From contig CAJXKO010000007.1 in assembly GCA_913055845.1 (NCBI GenBank), positions 1-64,000 on the forward strand: DNA of 64,000 nucleotides, read 5' to 3'. Below are positions 28,301 through 35,615 of the stretch, one piece after another. Source of the DNA: an uncultured Bacteroidota bacterium. Lineage in GTDB: Bacteria; Bacteroidota; Rhodothermia; Rhodothermales; Salinibacteraceae. Position 1 is the stretch's first letter; every line of letters begins with the position of its first letter. Below the pieces are notes generated by a model. It had not been told where the DNA came from. It ran no database searches and saw nothing but the letters and a program-made list of their open reading frames with translations. Made by a program: the position numbers and the translations under genes.

Positions 28301-28398
28301 GTTACCGTTCCCGTGATCGTGCCCTGCTGCGCCCAAGAAAGCCCCGGGAGCAACAGGAGTAGAAATCCAAAAACAAGACTTGGTATCAATCGCTTCAT
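25303..28398 (-). CDS. SusC/RagA-family TonB-linked outer-membrane protein, pair 3
   Basis: The 1031-residue protein has signal MKRLIPSLVFGFLLLLLPGLSWAQ and a CarboxypepD_reg-like domain (GTVTEAETGDPLPGATVQIP). The plug reads VVDGTPITS...IQSIEVLKGAAATAIYGSRAANGVVLIETKKG, followed by a barrel ending TGGIELQL. The terminal residue is Leu rather than the usual aromatic. The signal peptide and first domain closely match SusC2. Channel of the pair with SusD3; substrate unknown. Confidence 0.95.
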   Translation of the reverse strand: MKRLIPSLVFGFLLLLLPGLSWAQQGTITGTVTEAETGDPLPGATVQIPEEGTGAATDAEGQYRITGVPAGEQTIQVSFVGFQATERTVNVPAGGTVRANFELQRQTAQLDEVVTIGYGEREREELTGSVSSVSAGEIEDVASVGSPEELLSGTAGVNVTSTSGLAGQAVSVSVRGVSSLNGNSQPLYVVDGTPITSAATGGGFGQATNALSTISSQNIQSIEVLKGAAATAIYGSRAANGVVLIETKKGSAGERRSVTASYQLGAVTSTSDFDDVLLDGQEWSNAHQDATRGFFNTCNIPGACGPTTGLSLEEFEGAIGAPYEVAVLNTPSAYPEDAETFPWLDEAQQRGVTQQANVSVSGGDEDTEYFISGTFSRDEGFVRNNQFNRFTGRINVTQEATDWLDVGTNTSVTRTENFQASSDNNVSGVLTSAALIPPIVPIRNDDGSFNFNNPWNIAANSIGESEVNNKNIRNWRILSTTFVEAQPLESLTLRAEGGVDALIVDDFTRYDRRTTDGAPTGFGSQIYEDERRFSVRGTATYSRTFANRHDVNIVGGASFEDSRRNQVFAEAQNFPSAAFRNVDSGSSPLTTAANVVRKDGLASFFTRATYTLDGKYTLEGSYRRDGSSRFGDENQWGNFGSASFAYRIGQENFMQQVGWVSNLKLRGSIGWVGNRDIGGFFPQFGLASAGANYNEVPGVTAAQLANPGLKWESTRSIEAGLDLGLVNDRIFLSSTYFRSRTNDLITDRQLPFNSGFGSVTQNRGELLNEGIEAQLETQNLVGEDFQWSTTFTVTWKQNEVQELPGGEPILSGQQRAIEGEELSWFMLEYAGVNPDNGRPLWIGTDGEPTSSPSDAAESVQGGILPNWTGGFSTTANYKGFDLRARLTFEDGHSIYNDTRRFLMLYANFGLHENALDRWQEPGDQTDVPRAVFGDAADNSTRESTRFLEDGGYLRLQNVTLGYTLPESLTRQIGVNSLRIYFQGSNLLTLDDTSIGDPEGSTGGAISPLDRGVLFFTPPQARSFTGGIELQL

Positions 28399-29041
28399 CG
28401 TTTCAGTCTAACTGTGATCCATAAACGAAGAGGCCGTGCTGGCGAGCGGGCTGCGTGAGTGCGCGAGCCGCGCCGCGCCGGAAAAACACCACCATCAGGC
28501 TCCGATGCAGAATAGAAGGAAGGTGCAACCACCCTCGCATGGCTGCGCGAGGACACCTTCGGTCGTTGCCGCTACGGGTCGCACCGCCTCGTACTGCACT
28601 CGGTCATCGTGCGATGACTCCCCTTTTCCCGGGGGCTACGCTGGGTGGTCGGCTCTGGTAGCACTTCGTGCCAGTATTTGCTCAGTATGCGCGGTGCTGT
28701 TTGGCTTTGCACAACTATTTATAACCAGGGCGCCCGAAACATTCAAGTAATCTGGCTGGGTCTGGGGGGTCTCCCAGGCCGGACATTCGACGAGCGGTTC
28801 GTCTTCCCAAGACGTTACAAGTCGCTCTTCGTCCCTTTCGTGCCTTCGACCTCTGCCCCCGAACGGACAAGATTTTCACCAGCACGGACGCGCTTTCAAT
28901 ACACACGAGAGGAGCAGACTACCCATGCCCGCCCCTGCTTCAAACGAATCTGACATTCTATCGTCTCGCAGGCAACACCGGTCTCATTGTCTCCATTACA
29001 AGGAAGTGTCTGCACGAGCCCCCAGTCACTCCGTCCTCGGT
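28399..29041. other. Divergent region, SusC3 / murB
   Basis: 643 bp between divergent genes. It contains an inverted repeat GTCATCG-TG-CGATGAC (28603-28618) and a short AT-rich island around 28707-28728 (CAACTATTTATAACC) in otherwise GC-rich DNA, a candidate promoter site for either direction. ORFs in this region have no domain character and were not called. No tRNA was seen. Confidence 0.5.
28603..28618. promoter_or_regulatory. Inverted repeat GTCATCG-N2-CGATGAC
   Basis: A 7-bp perfect inverted repeat with a 2-bp spacer lies about 205 bp upstream of SusC3. It is a candidate operator; nothing in the window identifies the binding protein. Confidence 0.35.
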
Positions 29042-30076
29042 ATGTCCCTCCCCTCCCACGTGGTGGATGCGCTCCGTGACCGTCTCCCGTCCTCCCGTCT
29101 CCGCCCGGACGTCCCCTTGGCCCCATTTACCACGTTCAACCTCGGCGGGCCGGCCGACTGGTACGCGGACGTGCGGAGTGCCGACGAACTGGCGGCTGTG
29201 ACCCGAACGGCCCGCAGGCATGATATTCCCTTTTTCCTCCTCGGCACGGGGGCCAACGTCATCGTCGGCGACCGGGGCTACCGCGGACTCGTCGTGCACA
29301 ACCGGGCCCGAGGCCTCCAAGTCGACCCGGACACGAACCGTGTGCGAGCCGAGAGTGGAGCGGTCGTGTACCCCGACCTCATTGAACGGACCGTGTCGGC
29401 GGGCCTGTCAGGGCTGGAGCACTACGTGGGCATTCCGTCGACCGTGGGCGGAGCGCTCTGGCAGAACCTGCACTTTCTCGCCCCCCCACCCGAACGGGAG
29501 CGGACGATGTTTCTGGAGGAGGTCGTCCACTCCGCCGACATTCTCACTGAAGACGGTGAGCGAAAGACGGTGGGGGTCGACTACTTCGACTTCGGCTACG
29601 ATTACTCCATCCTGCACGACCGGGACGACGTGGTGCTCGCAGCGACCTTTCAGCTACACGCCGACCGCGGCCGGAACCGGATGCGCGAGATCATGGACGC
29701 CAACCTGCAGTGGCGCGCCGAGCGGCATCCCCCGCTGGACACGGAGCCGAGCGTGGGGTCGATTTTTAAGAAGATCGAGGGGGTGGGGGCTGGGCGGCTC
29801 ATCGATGAGTGCGGCCTCAAGGGCGCCCGGATTGGGGGTGCGATGATCACGCACCGCCACGCCAACATCTTTGTAAACGTGGAGGATGCACGGGCCGCGG
29901 ATGTGTGCGCCTTAATCGAACTGGCGCGGGGTACGGTGGAGCGCGAAACCGGCTACCGGCTGGAGACGGAGATCGACTTTATCGGCGAGTTTGTCCCGCC
30001 CACCGACGCAGAGCCCACGATGGTGCCGAAGGATCCAGACTTGGTGACCGCCGCTGAGCGCGCGAAGGCGTCCTGA
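29042..30076 (+). CDS. murB: UDP-N-acetylenolpyruvoylglucosamine reductase
   Basis: The 344-residue FAD enzyme reduces UDP-GlcNAc-enolpyruvate to UDP-MurNAc in peptidoglycan synthesis. It shows FTTFNLGGPADWY at the start of the FAD domain, LGTGANVIVGDRGYRGLVV, GLEHYVGIPSTVGGALWQN, and the C-terminal PSVGSIFKKIEG...LIDECGLKGARIGGAMITHRHANIFVN with the catalytic Ser. The ATG at 29042 (MSLPSHVV) is preferred to the 39-residue longer ORF. It is isolated from other division and wall genes and convergent with the ADP-ribosylglycohydrolase. Confidence 0.96.
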   Translation: MSLPSHVVDALRDRLPSSRLRPDVPLAPFTTFNLGGPADWYADVRSADELAAVTRTARRHDIPFFLLGTGANVIVGDRGYRGLVVHNRARGLQVDPDTNRVRAESGAVVYPDLIERTVSAGLSGLEHYVGIPSTVGGALWQNLHFLAPPPERERTMFLEEVVHSADILTEDGERKTVGVDYFDFGYDYSILHDRDDVVLAATFQLHADRGRNRMREIMDANLQWRAERHPPLDTEPSVGSIFKKIEGVGAGRLIDECGLKGARIGGAMITHRHANIFVNVEDARAADVCALIELARGTVERETGYRLETEIDFIGEFVPPTDAEPTMVPKDPDLVTAAERAKAS

Positions 30077-30123
30077 CGACCCGGCCAAACGGACGGCTCT
30101 CCCGGCCATGCCCCCCGTGCCCG

Positions 30124-31095
30124 CTACAGAAGCGCCTCGGCGAAGCCCTGGGCGTCCGCTTCGAGTCGGGCCGCGGCTTCGAGCCCTTCCTTCCATTCGT
30201 CCGGAAACGCCGCCCAGCCGTGAAGGGCCCCGAGCATGGCGCCCATCATGGCACCGGTGGTGTCGGCGTCGCCGCCCACGTTGATGCCGGACAGGAGCGT
30301 GTTTTCGAGGAGATGGGGACGGCGAGCCACCATGGCGCAGGCGTACGGCCACGCCTCGTCCGCCCACACGCCCACTCCGTCGCAGGCGTCACGGAGGTCG
30401 AGTGGGAAGCCGTCGAGTTGCCCCGTGAGGCGCTCCAGGCGCCGCGACACGCGGTCGTCTCCATCCAGCTGCGCCTCGGCCCAGCGGGTGGCGTCGAGAA
30501 GCTGCCCCCAGAATGCGGTGCGCTCGACCGTTTCGGGCGTCTCGCCAAGGAGCCTGCGCACCGCCACTACCTGCCCCCACCCCGCCACGAGCGCCGCGGG
30601 ATGCCGGTGCGTGACGGCCAGTACGGGCCGGACCGCCGCAAAGGCCTCGGGGCGGCCCACGTCGCGGAGGGCCCACCAGACGCCGAGCGGGGCGGCCCGC
30701 ATGGCGGCCCCGTCCGTGGCCCGGTCGAGAACCCCAGACTCGGCGGGCGTTTTCCCGTCGGCTAACCGCTCAATGGCGGTGGTGGTGGTCTTCCCCCACC
30801 GTCGGGCCTCGGGGCGCAGGGCCAGGTACGCCTCCCCAACGGCACGCGGCCACTGGTTCGGCGCGTCGGGATGGGCGGTCAGGGCCTGCACGAGCGCGAA
30901 GGTCATCTGCGTGTCGTCGGTCCACTGGCCCGCGTCGAGGTCCCCCCGCTGGTCGTCGTCGCGATACTCCTTGATGCCTTTATAATAGGTCCGCACGTTT
31001 TGGTGACTGAGGCCCTCGATGGGCATGCCCAGCGCATCGCCCACAGCGGTGCCGAGGAGGGTGCCGAGAATGGAATCCGCTGAGACATCAGCCAT
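30124..31095 (-). CDS. ADP-ribosylglycohydrolase family protein (DraG-like)
   Basis: The 323-residue protein is an all-helical ADP-ribosylhydrolase that removes ADP-ribose from targets using a binuclear Mg site. Metal-ligand motifs are present: GTAVGDALGMPIEG, QWTDDTQMT near residue 60 and INVGGDADTTGAMMGAMLGA near residue 285. The start MADVSADSI at 31095 fits the family. No nitrogenase or ADP-ribosyltransferase gene is nearby, so the target is unknown. It is divergent from ccmB. Confidence 0.9.
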   Translation of the reverse strand: MADVSADSILGTLLGTAVGDALGMPIEGLSHQNVRTYYKGIKEYRDDDQRGDLDAGQWTDDTQMTFALVQALTAHPDAPNQWPRAVGEAYLALRPEARRWGKTTTTAIERLADGKTPAESGVLDRATDGAAMRAAPLGVWWALRDVGRPEAFAAVRPVLAVTHRHPAALVAGWGQVVAVRRLLGETPETVERTAFWGQLLDATRWAEAQLDGDDRVSRRLERLTGQLDGFPLDLRDACDGVGVWADEAWPYACAMVARRPHLLENTLLSGINVGGDADTTGAMMGAMLGALHGWAAFPDEWKEGLEAAARLEADAQGFAEALL

Positions 31096-31257
31096 GGCGG
31101 TGAATGCGTCCACGCGTCGGTTCGAGTAAAGCGGAAGGACTCCGAGAATAGCGGATAGCGGATCGATTTTCCATCGTTGATCTTCTATTATTCTCCTCTC
31201 CACTGGTTTGATGCGTGGAGGATCGTGGTTGCTTTGCTGTTTCTGCCTCCCTGCCCA

Positions 31258-31926
31258 ATGGACTGGTTTGCCGGCGCCTGGGCCATTTTTCGCAAGGACC
31301 TCCGCATCGAGCTCCGAAGCCGGTACGCGGCAAATACGCTCCTGCTGTTCGCCCTCGGGGCACTTCTGCTAATCGCGTTTGCCATTGGGCCGCAGCCGGT
31401 GAGTGCCCGGGTGCGGGCGGCCCTCCTGTGGATCGTACTCCTCTTTGCGGCCTCCATCGGGTTGGGGCGCTCATTCGTGGCGGAGTACGAGGGACGGACG
31501 GCCCTTCTGCTGCGTCTGCACACGCGGGCCAGCATGGTATTCGCCGGCAAACTGCTCTTCAACCTTGGCCTAGTGGCCCTCCTCACGCTCGTGGCCACGG
31601 GCGTGTTCATGCTTCTTCTGGGGACGTCGGTAGGATCGCCCGGTCTATTCGCGGGCACGCTGGCCCTCGGGGCCCTCGGGCTTACGAGCGTCACGACGCT
31701 ACTCTCGGCCCTCGTGGCCCGGGCCTCGGGCGGCGGACCGCTCCTGCCGGTGCTTCTGCTCCCCCTGCTGGTGCCCCTACTGGTCTCGGGAGTCGGGGCC
31801 ACGCGCAAGGCGCTGCTCGGCCAGCGGTGGATCACGGCACAGGACGAACTGCTGACCCTCGTGGGCTTTGCGGGGGCTACCCTCTCTGCGGCCGTCCTCT
31901 TGTTCGACTACGTCTGGGCCGAATGA
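31258..31926 (+). CDS. ccmB: Heme exporter / cytochrome c maturation protein CcmB
   Basis: The 222-residue integral membrane protein has six hydrophobic segments. The N-terminal FRKDLRIELRSRYAANTLLLFAL and GRSFVAEYEGRTALLLRLH are typical of CcmB, the membrane part of the CcmAB ABC transporter that releases holo-CcmE. The ATG at 31258 is chosen; the ORF upstream is non-specific. No ccmA precedes it, so the ATPase must be encoded elsewhere. First gene of the ccmBCDE cluster. Confidence 0.9.
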   Translation: MDWFAGAWAIFRKDLRIELRSRYAANTLLLFALGALLLIAFAIGPQPVSARVRAALLWIVLLFAASIGLGRSFVAEYEGRTALLLRLHTRASMVFAGKLLFNLGLVALLTLVATGVFMLLLGTSVGSPGLFAGTLALGALGLTSVTTLLSALVARASGGGPLLPVLLLPLLVPLLVSGVGATRKALLGQRWITAQDELLTLVGFAGATLSAAVLLFDYVWAE

Positions 31927-31969
31927 GCCCGCTGTCCGCGCTTTGAACGTTGAGCGAATTCAGTACCGC

Positions 31970-31990
31970 GGGGGAAAGCCCCCACTTTTT
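31970..31990 (+). terminator. Short hairpin with T-run between ccmB and ccmC
   Basis: GGGGG-AAAG-CCCCC followed by ACTTTTT forms a short GC stem with a T-tract, 44 bp after the ccmB stop. It could be a weak terminator or attenuator inside the ccm operon; the stem is only 5 bp. Confidence 0.4.
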
Positions 31991-32037
31991 GCGGCGTATC
32001 AGTGCCCAGTTTTGTTCTCTGAGTCGTCCGTTCCGTC

Positions 32038-32793
32038 ATGTCTTCCAGTTCCCAAACGGCCCTTCCGGTGAACCGCCGGCTGTACCGCGGCGTGCGCGGG
32101 CTGGTCGTGGTGGTCCTTACGGGCGTCATCATCGCGGGCTTCGTGGGCGAGATCCCGCAATTGGACATCCTCGAACAGTCGGCGCGCAACCTTTATTTTC
32201 ACGTGCCGATGTGGTTCTCGCTCATGGCGGCCACGATCGTCTCGGCGTACCATTCGGCGCACTATCTTCGGCGGGGGAATCGCGTCCGCGACCTGCGCGC
32301 CCGTGAGGCCGCCCGGATTGCCCTCATCTTCGGGGGACTGGGCATCGTGACCGGCATGGTGTGGGCACGCTTTACGTGGTATGAGGGCACGGGGGTGTGG
32401 TGGAACTTCGACCCGAAGCAGTCGATGGCGGCGGTGTTGCTGCTCATTTACGGCGGGTACTTCGTCCTGCGCGACGCAATTGATGCCCCGGAGGCTCGAG
32501 GGCGCATCGCGGCGGTCTACAACCTGTTTGCGGTCGTGACGATGCCGTTTCTGCTCTACATTCTGCCGCGGCAGATGCCGAGCCTCCACCCCGGCGGGGA
32601 GGGCAGTCCGGCGTTTAGTCAGACCGATCTGGCCCCGGCCATGCGGTGGGTCTTCTACCCGTCCGTCCTGGCCTTTCTCGGGCTGGCCTGGCTGCTGTAT
32701 ACCCAGCGCGTCCGTTTGTCCTGGCTCCGCGAGGGGCTCGCGGCACCGGCGTCCTCAGCCCCTGTCGACGGGGAGCAGGACGGGGAGCTGTAA
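32038..32793 (+). CDS. ccmC: Cytochrome c maturation protein CcmC (heme handling)
   Basis: The 251-residue protein has six membrane segments. CcmC presents heme to CcmE through a periplasmic tryptophan-rich loop between two conserved His residues. Here NLYFHVPMWFS carries the first His and a shortened tryptophan motif reads GVWWNFDPKQSMAAVLLL. The second His candidate is in MPSLHPGG. The start at 32038 gives a short cytoplasmic N-terminus. It lies between ccmB and the ccmD-like gene. Confidence 0.92.
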   Translation: MSSSSQTALPVNRRLYRGVRGLVVVVLTGVIIAGFVGEIPQLDILEQSARNLYFHVPMWFSLMAATIVSAYHSAHYLRRGNRVRDLRAREAARIALIFGGLGIVTGMVWARFTWYEGTGVWWNFDPKQSMAAVLLLIYGGYFVLRDAIDAPEARGRIAAVYNLFAVVTMPFLLYILPRQMPSLHPGGEGSPAFSQTDLAPAMRWVFYPSVLAFLGLAWLLYTQRVRLSWLREGLAAPASSAPVDGEQDGEL

Positions 32794-32868
32794 CCCTCCC
32801 GGTCTGGTGTGCGCGTCCACGACGGATCCGGTTCGCGATCTATCTGATTCTCGACTGTGCGTTGCTCC

Positions 32869-33150
32869 ATGACGATCCACCCCCTTCGGCCGTCCGATGC
32901 CCCGACGCCTCGGCCGGTGCAGGAGCGCCCCGACACGGCGTCGGCCTACGACAGCACGTGGACGGAACAGCCGGTGGCACAGGCCCCGGAGGGCCTCGAC
33001 CGCATCATGGGACAGGGCGGCAAGATCTACGTCGTGCTGGCCGTCGTTCTCCTGATTTGGATCGGCCTCGTTACGGTCCTCTTCCGCACCGACCGCAAGA
33101 TTGACCGACTGGAACGGCGTCTCGACCGGCACATTTCAGAAGACGAGTAG
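32869..33150 (+). CDS. ccmD: CcmD-family small membrane protein
   Basis: The 93-residue protein has a variable, Pro-rich N-terminal half and one membrane helix (IYVVLAVVLLIWIGLVTVLFRTD) followed by a basic, charged tail (RKIDRLERRLDRHISEDE). The GGKIYVVLAVVLLIW-helix-charged-tail design matches CcmD-family proteins, which stabilise CcmC and CcmE. It is longer than E. coli CcmD (69 residues) because of the N-terminal extension. The start MTIHPLR at 32869 is chosen over a position four codons earlier. Confidence 0.8.
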   Translation: MTIHPLRPSDAPTPRPVQERPDTASAYDSTWTEQPVAQAPEGLDRIMGQGGKIYVVLAVVLLIWIGLVTVLFRTDRKIDRLERRLDRHISEDE

Positions 33151-33183
33151 CCACTGTTTCCATCCGCACCCCTCTGCCTTCCT

Positions 33184-33609
33184 ATGAAGTGGAAGACCAT
33201 TCTCGGGTTGGCCGCCATGCTCGGCTTCGGGACCCTCCTGTTTGTGAACTTTGGCAGTCAGGTGGGCGGGTACATGAACTTTGAACAGGCCGCCCGCACG
33301 GGGGCCTCGGCCCACGTGGTGGGCACGTGGGCAAAAAGCCGCCCCACCAATTACAGCCGCGCGCAAAACACTTTCACCTTCTACATGCGCGACGAGAGCG
33401 GAACGGTACGGAAGGTGCGGTACAACAACCCGAAGCCCGCCAACTTTGAGGAGGCCGAGCAGGTAGTGGTGCAGGGGCGCACCCAGGAGGACGTCTTTGT
33501 CGCCAAGCACATCCTGGTGAAGTGTCCCTCAAAGTACAACGAGACGAAGGGCCTGAAGCAGAAGGCAAGTCGCTCCTCCGCCCAACCGCCCACGTCTGCC
33601 CGGCAGTAG
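33184..33609 (+). CDS. ccmE: Cytochrome c maturation heme chaperone CcmE, CxxxY variant
   Basis: The 141-residue protein has an N-terminal membrane anchor (ILGLAAMLGFGTLLFVNFG) and a small OB-fold beta domain. The heme-attachment motif, HxxxY in classical CcmE, reads CPSKY here, with Cys114 and Tyr118 (HILVKCPSKYNE). Cys-type CcmE is known from Desulfovibrio and archaea. The periplasmic domain would bind heme and pass it to apocytochromes. It is 33 bp downstream of ccmD. No ccmF follows. Confidence 0.92.
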   Translation: MKWKTILGLAAMLGFGTLLFVNFGSQVGGYMNFEQAARTGASAHVVGTWAKSRPTNYSRAQNTFTFYMRDESGTVRKVRYNNPKPANFEEAEQVVVQGRTQEDVFVAKHILVKCPSKYNETKGLKQKASRSSAQPPTSARQ

Positions 33610-33634
33610 CCGTCCTTCTCCTTCCGGCCACGCT

Positions 33635-34102
33635 GTGCTCCTGCTTCGGGACTTCCCCCTGTCATGCCCGCTGGTCTTCGGGCTTCTCCTCGCCGGCTTA
33701 ACGTTTTCCCCCGTGTCTGACGCTCAGTCGCTGTCCGACAATCCGCTCCCACCGTGTCCGGACACCCCCAACTGCGAACGCACGGCACGGGCGTACGACG
33801 TTTCCGCGGACGCCCTCTACAGGGCCGCCCAACACGCCCTCCAATCGCTGGACCCCGTTACGCTTCGCCTGCCCAACGGGCCTCGCGAGCGCCGCGCCGA
33901 GGCCGTCTATCGGGTCGCCCTGATTTTCAAGGACGACGTAGAAGTGGCCGTACAGACGCGCGAGGATGGCGGCAGTGTCCTGTACGTGCGCAGCGCGAGC
34001 CGGGTCGGGTACAGTGATCTCGGGGTGAACCGGCGGCGGGTCCGCTCCCTCTTGGCCGCAGTTGAGGAAGTGCTCGGGGAGAATCGCCCTCCTTCCCCAT
34101 AG
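33635..34102 (+). CDS. DUF1499-domain secreted protein
   Basis: The 155-residue protein has a signal peptide (GTG start, cleavage near VSDAQ). The DUF1499 signature is present: LPPCPDTPNCERT, YRVALIFKDDVEVAVQTRE and VLYVRSASRVGYSDLGVNRRRV. Function is unknown. It lies 25 bp after ccmE on the same strand, so it is probably in the ccm operon. No in-frame ATG is available near the signal peptide. Convergent with mgtE. Confidence 0.85.
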   Translation: MLLLRDFPLSCPLVFGLLLAGLTFSPVSDAQSLSDNPLPPCPDTPNCERTARAYDVSADALYRAAQHALQSLDPVTLRLPNGPRERRAEAVYRVALIFKDDVEVAVQTREDGGSVLYVRSASRVGYSDLGVNRRRVRSLLAAVEEVLGENRPPSP

Positions 34103-34129
34103 CAGCCGCATGAGGGTCAGCCCCCCGCT

Positions 34130-35539
34130 TCACAGGTACAGCCCTGTGGCGATCAAGAAGTAGATGGCCAGCCCCAGGATGTCGTTGAGGGTGGTTACGA
34201 ACGGTCCCATCGCGCTGGCCGGATCCACGCCGAGCCAGGTGAGGACAAAGGGAATGAGGGCCCCGTTGGTGGTGGCAACGAGGCTCACGGCGAGCATGGT
34301 GAGCCCGAGCGTGCTCACCAGGGCCGTCACGTCCCCGAGCCCCAGCACGGCCACGGTGCCGCAGAGCAGCCCTGCCACGACGACCCCATTGAGCAAGGCC
34401 ACCAGCATCTCTTTGCCAATACGGCGGAACGCGTCGGAGAGCCAGAGTTCGCCGGACCCAAGTCCCTGTACGGCGATGGCCGCGCTCTGCACGGCGGCGT
34501 TCCCGCCCATGGCCGTCACGATGGGGATGAATGTGGCGAGCACCACGGCCTGCTGGAGCGTGGCCTCGAAGGCCCCAATGACCGTCCCCGACAGGCCGGA
34601 CCCCACGAGACCGATAATGAGCCACGGCAGGCGCCCCCGGCTCACCTGTATGGCCGTGTCGATCGTCTCTTCTTGCCCCGTGAGGCCACTCATGAGCTGC
34701 ATGTCCTCCTCTGCCTCGTCGCGAATCACGTCGACGATGTCGTCGATCGTGATGCGCCCCATCATGCGCCCCGCCTCGTCCACCACGGGCACCGAAACCA
34801 GGTCGTACCGCTGCACCACCCGCGCCACCTCTTCCTGGTCCACCCTCGGGGCAACGGAGATGAAGTCGGGGTCCATGATGTCGCGCACCTTCACCGACCC
34901 CGCCGACAGGAGCAACTGCTTGAGGGAAATGGTGCCGAGCAGCGTACCCCCGTCGTCCACGACGTAGGCAGTGTAGAGCTCATCGACCTCGGCGGCGCTG
35001 CGCCGCACCTCCTCGGTGGCCTCCCGCAGGGTCCAGTCCGGCGGAATGGCCACGTACTCGCGCGCCATGATGCCCCCGGCGGTCTCCTCCCCGTACTCCA
35101 GCAGCTCCGTCAAGTCTTCCGTGTCCGCCAGATCGGGCAGCACCTGCAGGGCCCGCTCCTCGGGCAGGTCGGCCAGGACGTCCGCCGCGTCGTCGGTGTC
35201 AAGGGCGTCGATGAGGTCGATGAGAAGGGCCGGCCCGAGGCCTTCCAACAGGGCGGCCCGCACGGGATCCTCCATCTCTGCCAGGGTATCGCTGGCCAGC
35301 TCGGGGGGTAGCCACCGGAAAAGACGGTGCGCCTCTTCTTCCGGCAGCCGCCGAAGCAGTAGGGCCACGTCGGCCGGATAGAGATCGGCCACGAGGTTGA
35401 GAACCATCCCTCGTTGCCCCTCCGCGAGGAGAGCGGCAATGTCGTCGACGACCGACTCGTCGACTTCCAGCAGCCCGCTGTGGGGCGGACCGTCGGGGGC
35501 GGCGGGGGACCGGGGCGAGGGAGAATTGGGACGACCCAT
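34130..35539 (-). CDS. mgtE: Magnesium transporter MgtE
   Basis: The 469-residue protein has the MgtE N-domain (superhelical, about residues 30-150), two CBS domains (about 155-275, with IMAREYVAIPPDWTL and IMDPDFISVAPR) and a five-helix channel domain. The channel domain includes PWLIIGLVGSGLSGTVIG, FIPIVTAMGGNAAVQSAAIAV and the final NDILGLAIYFLIA. Mg2+ binding at the N and CBS domains gates the pore in this family. A Pro-rich N-terminal extension of about 20 residues is present. It is 76 bp downstream of rsmA. Confidence 0.96.
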   Translation of the reverse strand: MGRPNSPSPRSPAAPDGPPHSGLLEVDESVVDDIAALLAEGQRGMVLNLVADLYPADVALLLRRLPEEEAHRLFRWLPPELASDTLAEMEDPVRAALLEGLGPALLIDLIDALDTDDAADVLADLPEERALQVLPDLADTEDLTELLEYGEETAGGIMAREYVAIPPDWTLREATEEVRRSAAEVDELYTAYVVDDGGTLLGTISLKQLLLSAGSVKVRDIMDPDFISVAPRVDQEEVARVVQRYDLVSVPVVDEAGRMMGRITIDDIVDVIRDEAEEDMQLMSGLTGQEETIDTAIQVSRGRLPWLIIGLVGSGLSGTVIGAFEATLQQAVVLATFIPIVTAMGGNAAVQSAAIAVQGLGSGELWLSDAFRRIGKEMLVALLNGVVVAGLLCGTVAVLGLGDVTALVSTLGLTMLAVSLVATTNGALIPFVLTWLGVDPASAMGPFVTTLNDILGLAIYFLIATGLYL

Positions 35540-35615
35540 TGAGACGTGCGGCGTAGGCGACAGTCGAGGACACTCCCTCCCGCATACGACTCGCCGCCCG
35601 AGTCGCTCCGTGCGG

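Noticed and set aside
28645-28953. Plus-strand ORF of 102 codons upstream of murB.
   Set aside because: No family features, and it covers the expected promoter region between two divergent genes.
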